A DNA stretch of 28,029 nt from JACZQZ01 sp046756945 (GTDB taxonomy: Bacteria; Pseudomonadota; Alphaproteobacteria; Rhodospirillales; 2-02-FULL-58-16). A program made the translations under genes and the position numbers. The notes beneath the pieces were generated by a model that saw only the letters and a list, made by a program, of their open reading frames with translations, had not been told where the DNA came from and ran no database searches. The stretch covers positions 1 through 28,029 of the forward strand of contig JBHHXI010000021.1 of the NCBI GenBank assembly GCA_046756945.1. Direction: 5' to 3'. Shown one piece after another: positions 7,431 to 15,631 of the stretch. Numbering within the stretch: the stretch's first letter is position 1; every line of letters begins with the position of its first letter.

Positions 7431-8039
7431 GTGTACACGCAGCCCTTCACCTCGTGGACCCATAAGCTGGCGCGTGTCGCCGTCCGGCCATTGGTCGGCG
7501 GGCCGATCACCCCCAACCACCTGACCACCGGCCGGCTGGTCACCGGCGTTGCCGCATGCGCGGCCTTCATGGTCGGCGGACCGACGTGGGACCTGTGGGG
7601 CGGGATCCTGTGGATCGTCTCGTGCTTTCTCGACCGCGCGGACGGCGAACTCGCCCGCCTCGGCGGCACATCATCCCCGTCCGGCCATCTCTACGACTAC
7701 TACTGCGACGTCGGCGTCAACGGGCTGTTTTTTTTCGCCATCGGCGTCGGCCTCGGAAACGGCGATCTCGGCGGATGGGCGGTCGCCATGGGCGCGCTCG
7801 CCGGCGCCTCGGTCGCCGCCGCCTCGGTCCTGTCCGAGCGTCTCGAGAAGCGGCACGATACGGGGAACAAGGCCTATTCCGGCATCCTCGGATTCGACTT
7901 CGACGACGTTCTTTACCTTTTCGGCCCCGCCGCCTGGCTCGGCTGGTTCCCCTACCTGCTGATCGGCGCCGCCGCGGGCGGCCCGTTCTTCGCCCTCCTG
8001 ACATGGTGGCGGCTGCGCGCCGGCGGCACAGCCGGTTAG
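7431..8039 (+). CDS. CDP-alcohol phosphotransferase at the end of the hopanoid operon
   Basis: Membrane enzyme of the CDP-alcohol phosphatidyltransferase family. Members transfer a phosphatidyl or phospho-alcohol group from a CDP-activated donor to an alcohol acceptor with release of CMP. The 202-residue protein contains the complete catalytic signature D68-x2-D71-G72-x2-A75-R76-x8-G85-x3-D89-x3-D93 (FLDRADGELAR, then SGHLYDYYCD). Several hydrophobic segments surround it. The start is GTG at 7431, with GAAGG 9 bases upstream, only 5 bases after hpnL. This places it in the hpnI-hpnL transcript. hpnM and hpnN, the usual next genes in many hopanoid clusters, are absent here. The substrate is unknown; phosphatidylglycerophosphate, phosphatidylinositol-phosphate-type and hopanoid-linked products are all possible. 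Confidence 0.87.
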   Translation: MYTQPFTSWTHKLARVAVRPLVGGPITPNHLTTGRLVTGVAACAAFMVGGPTWDLWGGILWIVSCFLDRADGELARLGGTSSPSGHLYDYYCDVGVNGLFFFAIGVGLGNGDLGGWAVAMGALAGASVAAASVLSERLEKRHDTGNKAYSGILGFDFDDVLYLFGPAAWLGWFPYLLIGAAAGGPFFALLTWWRLRAGGTAG

Positions 8040-8064
8040 CCGCCCTTCGGGCACTTCGTCGTCA

Positions 8065-8091
8065 ATGTCCGCTTCTGCCAACGGCGGGCAT
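8065..8091. repeat. Imperfect inverted repeat between convergent genes
   Basis: ATGTCCGC (8065-8072) and GCGGGCAT (8084-8091) pair over 8 positions with one G-T wobble around an 11-base loop. It lies in the 125-base gap between the convergent CDP-alcohol phosphotransferase and FKBP genes. It lacks a T-tract. It may limit read-through or be a remnant of a dispersed element; neither is shown. Confidence 0.4.
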
Positions 8092-8164
8092 GCCTGGGGA
8101 AACGCCTGCTGATCGTGCCGATTCGGACCCAATAGCATGGCCGAACCGCACGGAAGAACTCCGG

Positions 8165-8620
8165 CTATACCAGAGCCGCCGGCGGCGTCGTCCCGACGAA
8201 TTCAACCAGCGTAAACTCGAAAGTCAGAGCCTCGCCGGCTAGCGGATGGTTGGCGTCGAGGGTCACGTCCGTGTCGTTGACATCGACTACCATCAGGCGG
8301 ATCAGATCGCCGGTGTCGCCGCTCGCCTCAAGGACGGCTCCGACCTCCAGTTTGACCTCTGCCGGTATGCGGTCACGCTCGACGTTGTGAATGAGTTGTG
8401 GATCACGCGATCCGAAGGCGTTTTCCGGCTCCAACGTCACCGTCTTCGTGTCGCCCTCGGCCATACCCACGAGGGCGCTTTCAAATCCCGGGAAGAACTG
8501 ACCGCTGCCGATTGTTATTTCGATCGGCTCGCGTTCGGCCGAACTGTCGAATTCGGTTCCGTTTCCAAGCGTGCCTGTATAATGCACGCGGACAGTATCG
8601 CCGGTTGTCGCTTGTCTCAT
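8165..8620 (-). CDS. FKBP-type peptidyl-prolyl cis-trans isomerase, SlyD-like
   Basis: A 151-residue cytoplasmic prolyl isomerase and chaperone. The FKBP half is at residues 1-70, with VRVHYTGTLGNGTEFDSS and GSGQFFPGFESALVGM. The insert-in-flap chaperone domain follows (about 70-130, PENAFGSRDPQLIHNV). The protein returns to the FKBP strand FEFTLVEFVG near the end. It lacks the His/Cys-rich metal-binding tail of E. coli SlyD, as do many alphaproteobacterial relatives. The ATG at 8620 is preceded by GGAG with 7-base spacing. It stands alone between convergent and same-strand neighbours, with a tandem repeat in its upstream region. Confidence 0.9.
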   Translation of the reverse strand: MRQATTGDTVRVHYTGTLGNGTEFDSSAEREPIEITIGSGQFFPGFESALVGMAEGDTKTVTLEPENAFGSRDPQLIHNVERDRIPAEVKLEVGAVLEASGDTGDLIRLMVVDVNDTDVTLDANHPLAGEALTFEFTLVEFVGTTPPAALV

Positions 8621-8635
8621 GTCCCCGCTCCGTAT

Positions 8636-8682
8636 TCCGTGTCCTGCCCCATCAAGGGTCCGTGTCTTATCCCATCAAAGGG
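8636..8682. repeat. Head-to-tail tandem repeat (23 and 24 bp) upstream of the FKBP gene
   Basis: The 23 bases at 8636-8658 and the 24 bases at 8659-8682 are directly adjacent imperfect copies. Both begin TCCGTGTC and end with CCCATCAAGGG or CCCATCAAAGGG. They start 16 bases upstream of the FKBP start codon and so probably lie in its 5' leader or promoter. No other copy was noticed in the window. Confidence 0.65.
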
Positions 8683-8767
8683 AAGTGCGCAACCGCGCAC
8701 GGCCGCACACGGTTCTTATTGGCGTTCATGACGGTGCGTGCCCGGGTGGCGTGATGGTGAAGCCACC

Positions 8768-10558
8768 CTACCGCCGGCCGAACAGCTTCTCGATGTCGGC
8801 CAGCTTGAGCTCCACATAGGTGGGCCGGCCGTGGCTGCACTGGCCGGAATGGGGCGTCGCCTCCATCTCGCGCAGAAGCGCGTTCATCTCGGCGCCGTCC
8901 AGGCGGCGCCCGGCGCGCACGCTGCCGTGGCAGGCCATGGTGGCGCACACGTCGCCGAGGCGGTCCTTCAGCGCCAGCGCCTCGTCGGCCTCGGCCAGGT
9001 CATGGGCCAGGTCGCGGACCAGCCCCGCCACGTCCGAATCGCCGAGCAGCGCCGGCACCTCGCGCACCACCACGGCGCCGGCGCCGAAGGGCTCGATCAC
9101 GAGCCCCAGTTCCTCGAGCTCGCCGGCGCGCGCCGCGAGGCGCCCCGCCGCAGCCTCGTCCAGCTCCACGACCTCGGGGATCAGCAGCCCCTGGCGGGCC
9201 ACCCCGTCCGCCGCCAGGGCCGCCTTGATGCGCTCGTGCACCAGCCGTTCGTGGGCGGCGTGCTGGTCGACGATGACGATGCCGTCGGCCGTCTGCGCGA
9301 TGACATAGGTCTCGTGCACCTGGGCCCGCGCCACGCCGAGGGGATAGGCGCCGGGCGCATCCGTCGCCCCGCCTTCCACCGCCCCGCCCGACGCCGCACC
9401 CGGCGCCGCCGCGGGCGGCGTCTCCAGGTTGGGCAGAGGCGTATGGAAGGCCGCCGCCGCTTCCGCCAGGCCGCGCCGGTGGCCGCTTAAGGGCGGCGGG
9501 ACGCCGCCGGGACGGGCCGCGCCCAGGGCGGCAGCGGCGACCGTAGTGGAGGCGCGGTGGCCGGCCGCGGCCAGGGCGTGCTTGAGGGCGCCGACGATGA
9601 GCCCGCGCACGAGGCCGGCATCGCGAAACCGCACCTCCGTCTTGGCCGGGTGCACGTTGACGTCGACGGACGCCGCCGGAAGCTCCAGGAACAGGGCGAC
9701 GAGCGGATAGCGGTCGGACGCCAAAAAATCCCGGTAGGCCCCCCGCACCGCCCCGAAGAGCAGCTTGTCGCGCACCGGCCGGCCGTTGACGAACAGGAAC
9801 TGCATGGCGGCGTTGCCCCGGTTGAGCGTCGGCAGCCCGATGTGGCCGGTGAGCCGGATCCCTTCGCGCTCGGCATTGACGGCAAGGGCGTTGGCGGCGA
9901 ACGCGCGGCCCATGACGGCACCCAGCCGGTCGAGCCGGGCGGCGAACAGATCGCCGCCGGCCGGGGCCAGCTTGATCACGCTGCGGGTCCCGTCGCTTAA
10001 CGAGAACCCGATCCCCGGATGGGCCATGCCCAGGCGGTTGATGGTCTCCACCGCGTGGCCCAGTTCGGTGCGCACGGTTTTCAGGAACTTCAGCCTGGCC
10101 GGGGTGGCGAAAAAGAGGTCCCGCACCTCGACCCGGGTGCCCGGCGGATGGGCCGCCGGCTGGGGCCCGCGTTTGCGCCCGCCGTCGACGGCCATGGTCC
10201 ACGCCGACTCCGCCCCCGGCGACCGGCTGGTGATGGCAAGCCGGCTGACGGCGCCGATGGAGGGCAGGGCCTCGCCGCGGAACCCGAGGGTGCCGATGGC
10301 CGACAGATCGTCCCCGGGCAGCTTGGAGGTGGCGTGGCGCTCCACCGCCAGTTCCAGCTCTTCCGCCGTCATGCCGCCGCCGTCGTCGGCCACCGAGATC
10401 AGGACCCGGCCGCCGTCCTTGACCACCACGTCGATGCGCGTGGCGCCCGAATCGATGCTGTTCTCCACCAGTTCCTTGACCGCCGACGCGGGCCGTTCCA
10501 CCACCTCGCCGGCGGCGATGCGGTTGACCACCGATTCGGGCAGCAGGCGGATGTTCAT
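8768..10558 (-). CDS. mutL: DNA mismatch repair protein MutL with endonuclease motif
   Basis: Couples MutS mismatch recognition to strand removal. The 596-residue protein has the GHKL ATPase motifs KELVENSIDSGAT (28-40), DDGGGM (58-63) and GFRGEAL (92-98). The LFFATPARLKFLK and NVHPAKTEVRF segments follow. After a Pro/Ala/Gly-rich linker (about 335-405) comes the dimerisation domain. It has the complete endonuclease motif DQHA-x2-E-x4-E starting at 431, plus ACHGSVRAG and CSHGRP near the C-terminus. It should therefore be the nicking type of MutL found in bacteria without MutH. The frame is open 45 codons further upstream, but homology starts at MNIRLLPESVVNRIAAGEVV. The ATG at 10558 overlaps the pgi stop as ATGA. 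Confidence 0.96.
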   Translation of the reverse strand: MNIRLLPESVVNRIAAGEVVERPASAVKELVENSIDSGATRIDVVVKDGGRVLISVADDGGGMTAEELELAVERHATSKLPGDDLSAIGTLGFRGEALPSIGAVSRLAITSRSPGAESAWTMAVDGGRKRGPQPAAHPPGTRVEVRDLFFATPARLKFLKTVRTELGHAVETINRLGMAHPGIGFSLSDGTRSVIKLAPAGGDLFAARLDRLGAVMGRAFAANALAVNAEREGIRLTGHIGLPTLNRGNAAMQFLFVNGRPVRDKLLFGAVRGAYRDFLASDRYPLVALFLELPAASVDVNVHPAKTEVRFRDAGLVRGLIVGALKHALAAAGHRASTTVAAAALGAARPGGVPPPLSGHRRGLAEAAAAFHTPLPNLETPPAAAPGAASGGAVEGGATDAPGAYPLGVARAQVHETYVIAQTADGIVIVDQHAAHERLVHERIKAALAADGVARQGLLIPEVVELDEAAAGRLAARAGELEELGLVIEPFGAGAVVVREVPALLGDSDVAGLVRDLAHDLAEADEALALKDRLGDVCATMACHGSVRAGRRLDGAEMNALLREMEATPHSGQCSHGRPTYVELKLADIEKLFGRR

Positions 10559-12204
10559 GGCGCCCTCGCTTTCAAGCCCTTGTAATGGTTTATCATGCCG
10601 TTGGTGGAGGAGTCGTGGCCGGCGGCCGGGCCTGGGTCGTGCAGTTCCCCGAGGATCGTGTCGGCCAGCCGCTTGCCCAGCTCCACGCCCCACTGGTCGA
10701 AGGAATTGATCTCCCAGATCACCCCCTGGACGAAGATCTTGTGCTCGTACAGCGCCAGCACCATGCCCAGGGTATGGGGATCGAACCGGCGCACCAGGAT
10801 GGAATTGGTCGGCCGGTTGCCCGGGAACACCTTGTGGGGCAGCAGCCGGTCGACCTCCGCGCCGCCCATCCCCGCCGCCTCCATTTCGGCCCTGGCCTCG
10901 GCTTCGGTCCGGCCCTTCATCAGGGCCTCGGTCTGGGCGAAGAAGTTGGCGAGCAGGATGGCGTGATGGTCGCCATCGGCATGGGGACTTTCGGCGGCGG
11001 CGATGAAATCGGCGGCGACCAGCCCGGTCCCCTGGTGGAGGAGCTGGTAGAACGCGTGCTGGCCGTTGGTGCCGGGCTCGCCGAAGACCACCGGGCCGGT
11101 GGCGTAGTCCACGGCGCGCCCGTCCCGGGTGACGCCCTTGCCGTTGCTTTCCATGTCGGCCTGCTGCAGGTAGGCGGGCAGGCGGCGCAGGTGCTGGTCA
11201 TAGGGCAGCACGGCGTGGCACGCCGCGCCCAGGAAATCCGTGTTCCATACGCCGAGCAGCGCCAGGATCACCGGCATGTTGGCTTCCAGGGCGGCGCCCA
11301 GGAAGTGTTCGTCCATGGCGCGGGCGCCGGCCAGCAGGGCCTCGAAACGCTCCATGCCGACGGCGATGGCGATCGACAGGCCGATGGCCGACCACAGGGA
11401 ATAGCGCCCCCCCACCCAGTCCCAGAATTCGAACATGTTGGCCGGATCGATGCCGAACGCCGCCACCGCGTCCCGGTTGGCGGACAGGGCGGCGAAGTGC
11501 CGCGCCACGGCCCCATCCCCCAGGGCGCCGGTGAGCCAGGCGCGCGCCGTCCTTGCGTTGGTCAGGGTTTCGGTGGTGGTGAAGGTCTTCGACGCGACCA
11601 CGAAGAGCGTGGTCTCCGGGTCGAGCCCCTTCAGGGTCCCGGCCATATGGCTGCCGTCGACGTTGGAGACGAAGTGGACGCCAAGGCCCGGCCGGTGATA
11701 GGGCGTCAGCGCCTCGACCACCATCGCCGGCCCCAGGTCGGAGCCGCCGATGCCGATGTTGACCACGTCGGTGACGGATTTCCCGGTCACTCCCGTCCAC
11801 GCGCCGTCGCGCACCGCGTCGGCGAACGTGCCCATGTGCGCGAGCACCGCGCCCACCTTGGCCGTGACGTCCTCGCCGTCGACGAAGACCGGCGGGCCCG
11901 AGCGGTTGCGCAGGGCCGTGTGCAGGACGGCGCGCCCCTCTGTGGAGTTGATCCTGTCGCCCCTGAACATGCGCTCGCGCCAGCCCTCCACGTCGGCCTG
12001 GCGGGCGAGGTCGAACAACAGCGCCATGGTCTCGGCGGTGATGCGGTTCTTGGAATAATCGAGGAACACCTCGCCCTGGGTGAGCGAGAAGCGCTCGAAT
12101 CGCTCCCCGTCCCCGGCGAACAGGTCCCGCATGTGGACGCCGGCCATCGCCCGGTGGTGGGCCTCGAGCGCCTTCCAGGCGGGCGAGCTTTTGAGAGACG
12201 CCAT
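10555..12204 (-). CDS. pgi: Glucose-6-phosphate isomerase
   Basis: Interconverts glucose 6-phosphate and fructose 6-phosphate. The 549-residue length is typical of the long bacterial form. Visible signatures are GIGGSDLGP (phosphate site), DWVGGRYSLWSAIGLS (family signature 1), FGEPGTNGQHAFYQLLHQGT (catalytic Glu and His region) and FDQWGVELGK (family signature 2). The frame extends 22 codons upstream to 12270. The ATG at 12204 gives MASLKSSPAWKALEAHH, the normal N-terminus, and is preferred. It is co-directional and overlaps mutL, so the two are probably cotranscribed. A G8 run lies in the 91-base gap to the M16 gene. Confidence 0.96.
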   Translation of the reverse strand: MASLKSSPAWKALEAHHRAMAGVHMRDLFAGDGERFERFSLTQGEVFLDYSKNRITAETMALLFDLARQADVEGWRERMFRGDRINSTEGRAVLHTALRNRSGPPVFVDGEDVTAKVGAVLAHMGTFADAVRDGAWTGVTGKSVTDVVNIGIGGSDLGPAMVVEALTPYHRPGLGVHFVSNVDGSHMAGTLKGLDPETTLFVVASKTFTTTETLTNARTARAWLTGALGDGAVARHFAALSANRDAVAAFGIDPANMFEFWDWVGGRYSLWSAIGLSIAIAVGMERFEALLAGARAMDEHFLGAALEANMPVILALLGVWNTDFLGAACHAVLPYDQHLRRLPAYLQQADMESNGKGVTRDGRAVDYATGPVVFGEPGTNGQHAFYQLLHQGTGLVAADFIAAAESPHADGDHHAILLANFFAQTEALMKGRTEAEARAEMEAAGMGGAEVDRLLPHKVFPGNRPTNSILVRRFDPHTLGMVLALYEHKIFVQGVIWEINSFDQWGVELGKRLADTILGELHDPGPAAGHDSSTNGMINHYKGLKARAP

Positions 12205-12295
12205 CGGTGCCGTCCGGTCTTCCCGGCGTTTCGGAGCGGCGTCGAGACTAGCAGACAAAGGGAGGCCCAACCACCCCGGGCAGGGGGGGGAAAGG

Positions 12296-13645
12296 TCACC
12301 GCACGCTGGTCACCCCGTCGGGCTTGCCGACGACGACGACGATCAGCCGGTCCGCGTGCAGAAGCCGCCGGGCGACCCGGTTCACGTCGTCGAGCGTCAC
12401 CGCCTCGATGTAGGAATTGCGGCGCTCCAGGTAGTCGATGCCGAGGTTGTCGCGCTGCATGCCGACCAGCATGGAGGCGATGCGCCCACTGGAGGTAAAG
12501 CGGAGCGGGAAAGAGCCGGTGAGATAGGTCTTGGCGTCGGCCAGTTCCTTGGCGCTCATTCCGCCGGCGGCCAGGCGCCGCCATTCCTCGCGCACCACGC
12601 TCAGCGTTTCCGCCACCCGGGCATTGGCGGTGCCGGCGCCGCCGATGATCAGGGCGGCATGGTCGAGCGGATACAGGCTGCTGTAGACCGAATAGGCCAG
12701 GCCGCGCTTCTCGCGCACCTGGTCGTAAAGCCTGGACGTGAAGCCGCCGCCGCCGAGCACGTGGTTCATGACATAGGCGGCGTAGAAATCGGGATCGTCG
12801 CGCTTGATCCCTTCCTGGCCGAAGACGATGGCGCTTTGCGGCACCGGCTTGGTGACGACGATTGTTTCCTTGCCCGCCGCCGGTTTGGTCTCCGCCACGC
12901 GGCCCGCCGCCGGCCGCTCCGGCAGCCCGCCGAACGTCGAGTCCACAAGCCGGGCCAGGACCTGGGGCGTGATATCGCCGACCACGCCGATGACCAGGTT
13001 GGCGCGCGCCAGCCGCTGCCTGACAAACCGCTTGAGGCCGGCGGTGGTGATGGCGGTAATGCTTTCCGGCGTCCCGTCCACGGGACGGCCGTAGGGGTGA
13101 TCGGGAAAGAGGGCGCGCGACAGCGTCCGGCTGGCGATGGTACCGGGGTCTTCCAGGTCCCTTCTGAGGCGGGCCAGGATCTGGTTGCGGATGCGGGCCA
13201 CGGGCTCGTCGTCGAACCTGGGCGCCGTCAACGCCAGGCGCAGGAGATCGAACGCGGCGTCCCGGTTCCGGGTCAGGGTCCTCAGGCGTCCGCCAAAGGT
13301 GTCGCGCCCGGCGTCGAACCTGAGGCGCACCGCCAGATCCTCGAGGCGCCGCTGGAACGCCTGGGAGTCGAGATCGCCGGCGCCCTCGTCGATCAGCGAA
13401 GACACCATCCCGGCCAGGCCTTCCCGGCCTTCCGGGTCGAGGGCGGCGCCGCCCTCGAAGGCGAAGCGCACCGCGATGATGGGGTTGGTGTGATCTTCCA
13501 CCAGCCAGGCTTCCACCCCGCCCGGGCTGACGACCCTTTGGATCTCGATGGCCCGGGCCGGGACCAGGGTGAAAACCCCGACCAGCAGGAACGCCGCGGC
13601 CCCCGGAAGCCAGCGCCCGCCCGCGCCGGTGACACCCGTGCCCAT
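12296..13645 (-). CDS. M16 peptidase-family protein, non-catalytic partner
   Basis: A 449-residue exported protein of the pitrilysin/mitochondrial processing peptidase family. The N-terminus has a signal peptide (hydrophobic residues about 13-30, ARA cleavage-type end). The place where the zinc motif HxxEH should stand reads GMVSSLIDEG, so the metal site is lost. In contrast, the C-terminal half keeps GGGGFTSRLYDQVREKRGLAYSVYS, the Arg/Tyr substrate-binding region typical of the inactive subunit. Its start is 2 bases after the stop of the active M16 gene. Known two-subunit M16B enzymes pair one zinc-bearing and one zinc-less chain, and this arrangement fits that pattern. A periplasmic location is inferred from the signal peptide. 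Confidence 0.9.
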   Translation of the reverse strand: MGTGVTGAGGRWLPGAAAFLLVGVFTLVPARAIEIQRVVSPGGVEAWLVEDHTNPIIAVRFAFEGGAALDPEGREGLAGMVSSLIDEGAGDLDSQAFQRRLEDLAVRLRFDAGRDTFGGRLRTLTRNRDAAFDLLRLALTAPRFDDEPVARIRNQILARLRRDLEDPGTIASRTLSRALFPDHPYGRPVDGTPESITAITTAGLKRFVRQRLARANLVIGVVGDITPQVLARLVDSTFGGLPERPAAGRVAETKPAAGKETIVVTKPVPQSAIVFGQEGIKRDDPDFYAAYVMNHVLGGGGFTSRLYDQVREKRGLAYSVYSSLYPLDHAALIIGGAGTANARVAETLSVVREEWRRLAAGGMSAKELADAKTYLTGSFPLRFTSSGRIASMLVGMQRDNLGIDYLERRNSYIEAVTLDDVNRVARRLLHADRLIVVVVGKPDGVTSVR

Positions 13646-13647
13646 GC

Positions 13648-15006
13648 CTAACCTTTGTCCTGGGGCAGCAGCAGGGCGGTCACCGAAGCCGCCTGGCCAA
13701 GGACATCGCGCGCCGCCGCGTTGATCTCGGGGACCGTGACCGCGCCGATGCGCTCGGGCCAGCTTTCCACGTCTTCCACGGCGAGGCCGATGGCGAGCGC
13801 GCCGCCCAGGACCCGCGCCCCGGTGCTCAAGGAGTCGCGGGCGTAAACGGCCTCGGCCTGCAGGCGCCCCTTGGCCCGCCGTGCTTCCTTCCCGGTGACG
13901 CCTTTATCGACGATCCTTGCCAGCTCCGCCTCCATGGCCGTTTCCAGCTTCTCCATGGAAACGCCGGGCCGGGGGCTGGCGTAAAACCCGAAGGTGCCCG
14001 GACCCAGCCGGTCGGGGTCGAAACTGGCGCCGGCGGACACCGCCAGTTTCTGCTCCACGACCAGGGAGCGGTACAGCGGACTGGTGGCGCCCCCGCCGAG
14101 GATCTCGGCCAGGACCTGGAGCGCGTATGCCTGTTCCGTCGCCCCTTCGGTGTAGCTGGGGGCGAGGAACGTGCGGCTCCAGGAAGGCTGGCGGACGCGG
14201 GGGTCCTTCAACGTCACCCGGCGGGCGGCCTTGTGCGGCGGCTCGCCGGGGCGCACCCGGGGCCGCGCCGGGGCCGCGGGGATCCGGCCATAGGTCTTCT
14301 CCGCCAGGGGTTTCAGTTTTTCCGCCGTGATATCGCCGGCGACCACCAGGATGGCGTTGTTGGGCACGTACCAGCGCCGGTAAAAGGACTTCAGATCGGC
14401 GATTGTCAGGCCGCGGATCTCGTGCTCCCACCCGATGATCGGCCTGCGGTAGGGGTGGTTGAGAAAGAGCGTCGCGTTGACGGACTCGGCAAGAAGGGCG
14501 GCGGGATTGTTGCCGGTGCGGTTGCGGCGCTCCTCGAATATGACCTGCCTTTCCGGCTCCACCAGCTTTGCGTCGAAGACCAGGTTGGTCATGCGATCGG
14601 CTTCCATCTCCATGACCATTTCCAGGCGGTCCACGGCGACGCTTTGGAAGTAGCCGGTGTAATCCTGGGACGTGAAGGCGTTCTCGCGCCCGCCGTTGCG
14701 GGCGAGGATCCTGGAGAATTCCCCCGGCGCCAGTTTGCGGGTGCCCTTGAACATCAGGTGCTCGAGGAAATGGGCGATGCCCGACTTGCCCGGCGGCTCG
14801 TCGGCCGAACCCACCTTGTACCAGACCATGTGGGTGACCACGGGAACCCGGTGGTTGGGGACGACCACAACGGCCATGCCGTTCTTCAACGTGAAGGTTT
14901 CGGGATTGAAAACGCCGGCCCCGGCGGAGCCTTCGGGTCCCGGCGTCAGAAGCAGCACGGCCAGGGCAAAGGCCGCCGGCCATGCGCTTCGCAAACGACC
15001 TCTCAT
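13648..15006 (-). CDS. M16 zinc peptidase, catalytic partner
   Basis: A 452-residue exported zinc metallopeptidase. The inverted zinc motif is HFLEH at residues 79-83 (context SGIAHFLEHLMFKGT). The third ligand region, EPERQVIFEERR, is at about 151-162. GGGATSPLYRSLVVEQKLAVS in the second half corresponds to the partner's Arg/Tyr region but is less complete. The ATG at 15006 is chosen over an upstream GTG at 15036 because GGAG lies 5 bases before it and the resulting N-terminus is a clean signal peptide (MRGRLRSAWPAAFALAVLLL). The partner gene follows after 2 bases, implying a heterodimer. Substrate is unknown; processing of periplasmic peptides is the family expectation. Confidence 0.92.
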   Translation of the reverse strand: MRGRLRSAWPAAFALAVLLLTPGPEGSAGAGVFNPETFTLKNGMAVVVVPNHRVPVVTHMVWYKVGSADEPPGKSGIAHFLEHLMFKGTRKLAPGEFSRILARNGGRENAFTSQDYTGYFQSVAVDRLEMVMEMEADRMTNLVFDAKLVEPERQVIFEERRNRTGNNPAALLAESVNATLFLNHPYRRPIIGWEHEIRGLTIADLKSFYRRWYVPNNAILVVAGDITAEKLKPLAEKTYGRIPAAPARPRVRPGEPPHKAARRVTLKDPRVRQPSWSRTFLAPSYTEGATEQAYALQVLAEILGGGATSPLYRSLVVEQKLAVSAGASFDPDRLGPGTFGFYASPRPGVSMEKLETAMEAELARIVDKGVTGKEARRAKGRLQAEAVYARDSLSTGARVLGGALAIGLAVEDVESWPERIGAVTVPEINAAARDVLGQAASVTALLLPQDKG

Positions 15007-15055
15007 GGAAGCTCCGTATGGCGGCGCGCCGGGCACCTGGCGCGGCTCGATTGAC

Positions 15056-15631
15056 TCAATTGAAGATGCCCTTCATCCCCCGTTGGCGCTCGATGGTCGG
15101 GGTCTCGCCTTCGGTGAGGGGACGTCCCAGCGCCTGGTTCTCGCGGATGCGCTTGGCCTCCCTGGCCGGATCGACGACGGTGCTTTTCTCGGCCTCGCCG
15201 GGCTTCTTCCAGAACAGGATGCGATCGGCCAGGGTCACGTTCTCCTCGACCAGGATCGACGATTCCCGATTGACCAGGGTGCGGATGTCGGGGTCGGCCT
15301 GTTGGGCCCCGGTCGCCCTCAGCAGGGCCTGGGTGCCCGAACTCATGGCGGGCTGGCCTCCCGGCGCGCCCTGGGCGCCGGCACTCCCTTTTTGGCCACC
15401 GCGGATCGCCGTCGCCGCCCGGTTCCTGGGAACCTCCGCCTGGGGCCGCGTCTGGCCCGGTGCCGGGGGCCGCAGCCCGTAATTGGGCGGCATGCTGAGC
15501 GGCGGCCGCGAGTATACGGCGAACTCGTCAGGCGGAGACTTGGTGTTCGAAAAAACCTTGGTCAGGTCCGAGCAGCCGCCGACCAATGCCGCCGCCACAA
15601 TACCCAAAACCACCCGGCCTGCCTTGGCCAT
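15056..15631 (-). CDS. DUF3035 lipoprotein
   Basis: A roughly 190-residue lipoprotein of unknown function found in alphaproteobacteria. The N-terminus is a lipoprotein signal with lipobox LVGGC near residue 20. The domain hallmark SPPDEFAVYSRPPLSMPPNYGLRPP-like region follows directly. The middle is low-complexity Gly/Ala/Gln-rich. The C-terminus is charged and ends RQRGMKGIFN. A GTG immediately upstream (15634) is in frame; the ATG at 15631 shares a base with the lspA stop (TGATG), so coupling to lspA is likely. That gene encodes the signal peptidase that would mature this lipoprotein. The M16 pair lies just downstream on the same strand. Confidence 0.85.
   Translation of the reverse strand: MAKAGRVVLGIVAAALVGGCSDLTKVFSNTKSPPDEFAVYSRPPLSMPPNYGLRPPAPGQTRPQAEVPRNRAATAIRGGQKGSAGAQGAPGGQPAMSSGTQALLRATGAQQADPDIRTLVNRESSILVEENVTLADRILFWKKPGEAEKSTVVDPAREAKRIRENQALGRPLTEGETPTIERQRGMKGIFN

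Noticed and set aside
10585..12498. A 637-codon plus-strand open frame opposite pgi
   Set aside because: Antisense shadow of pgi, low complexity and without motifs.
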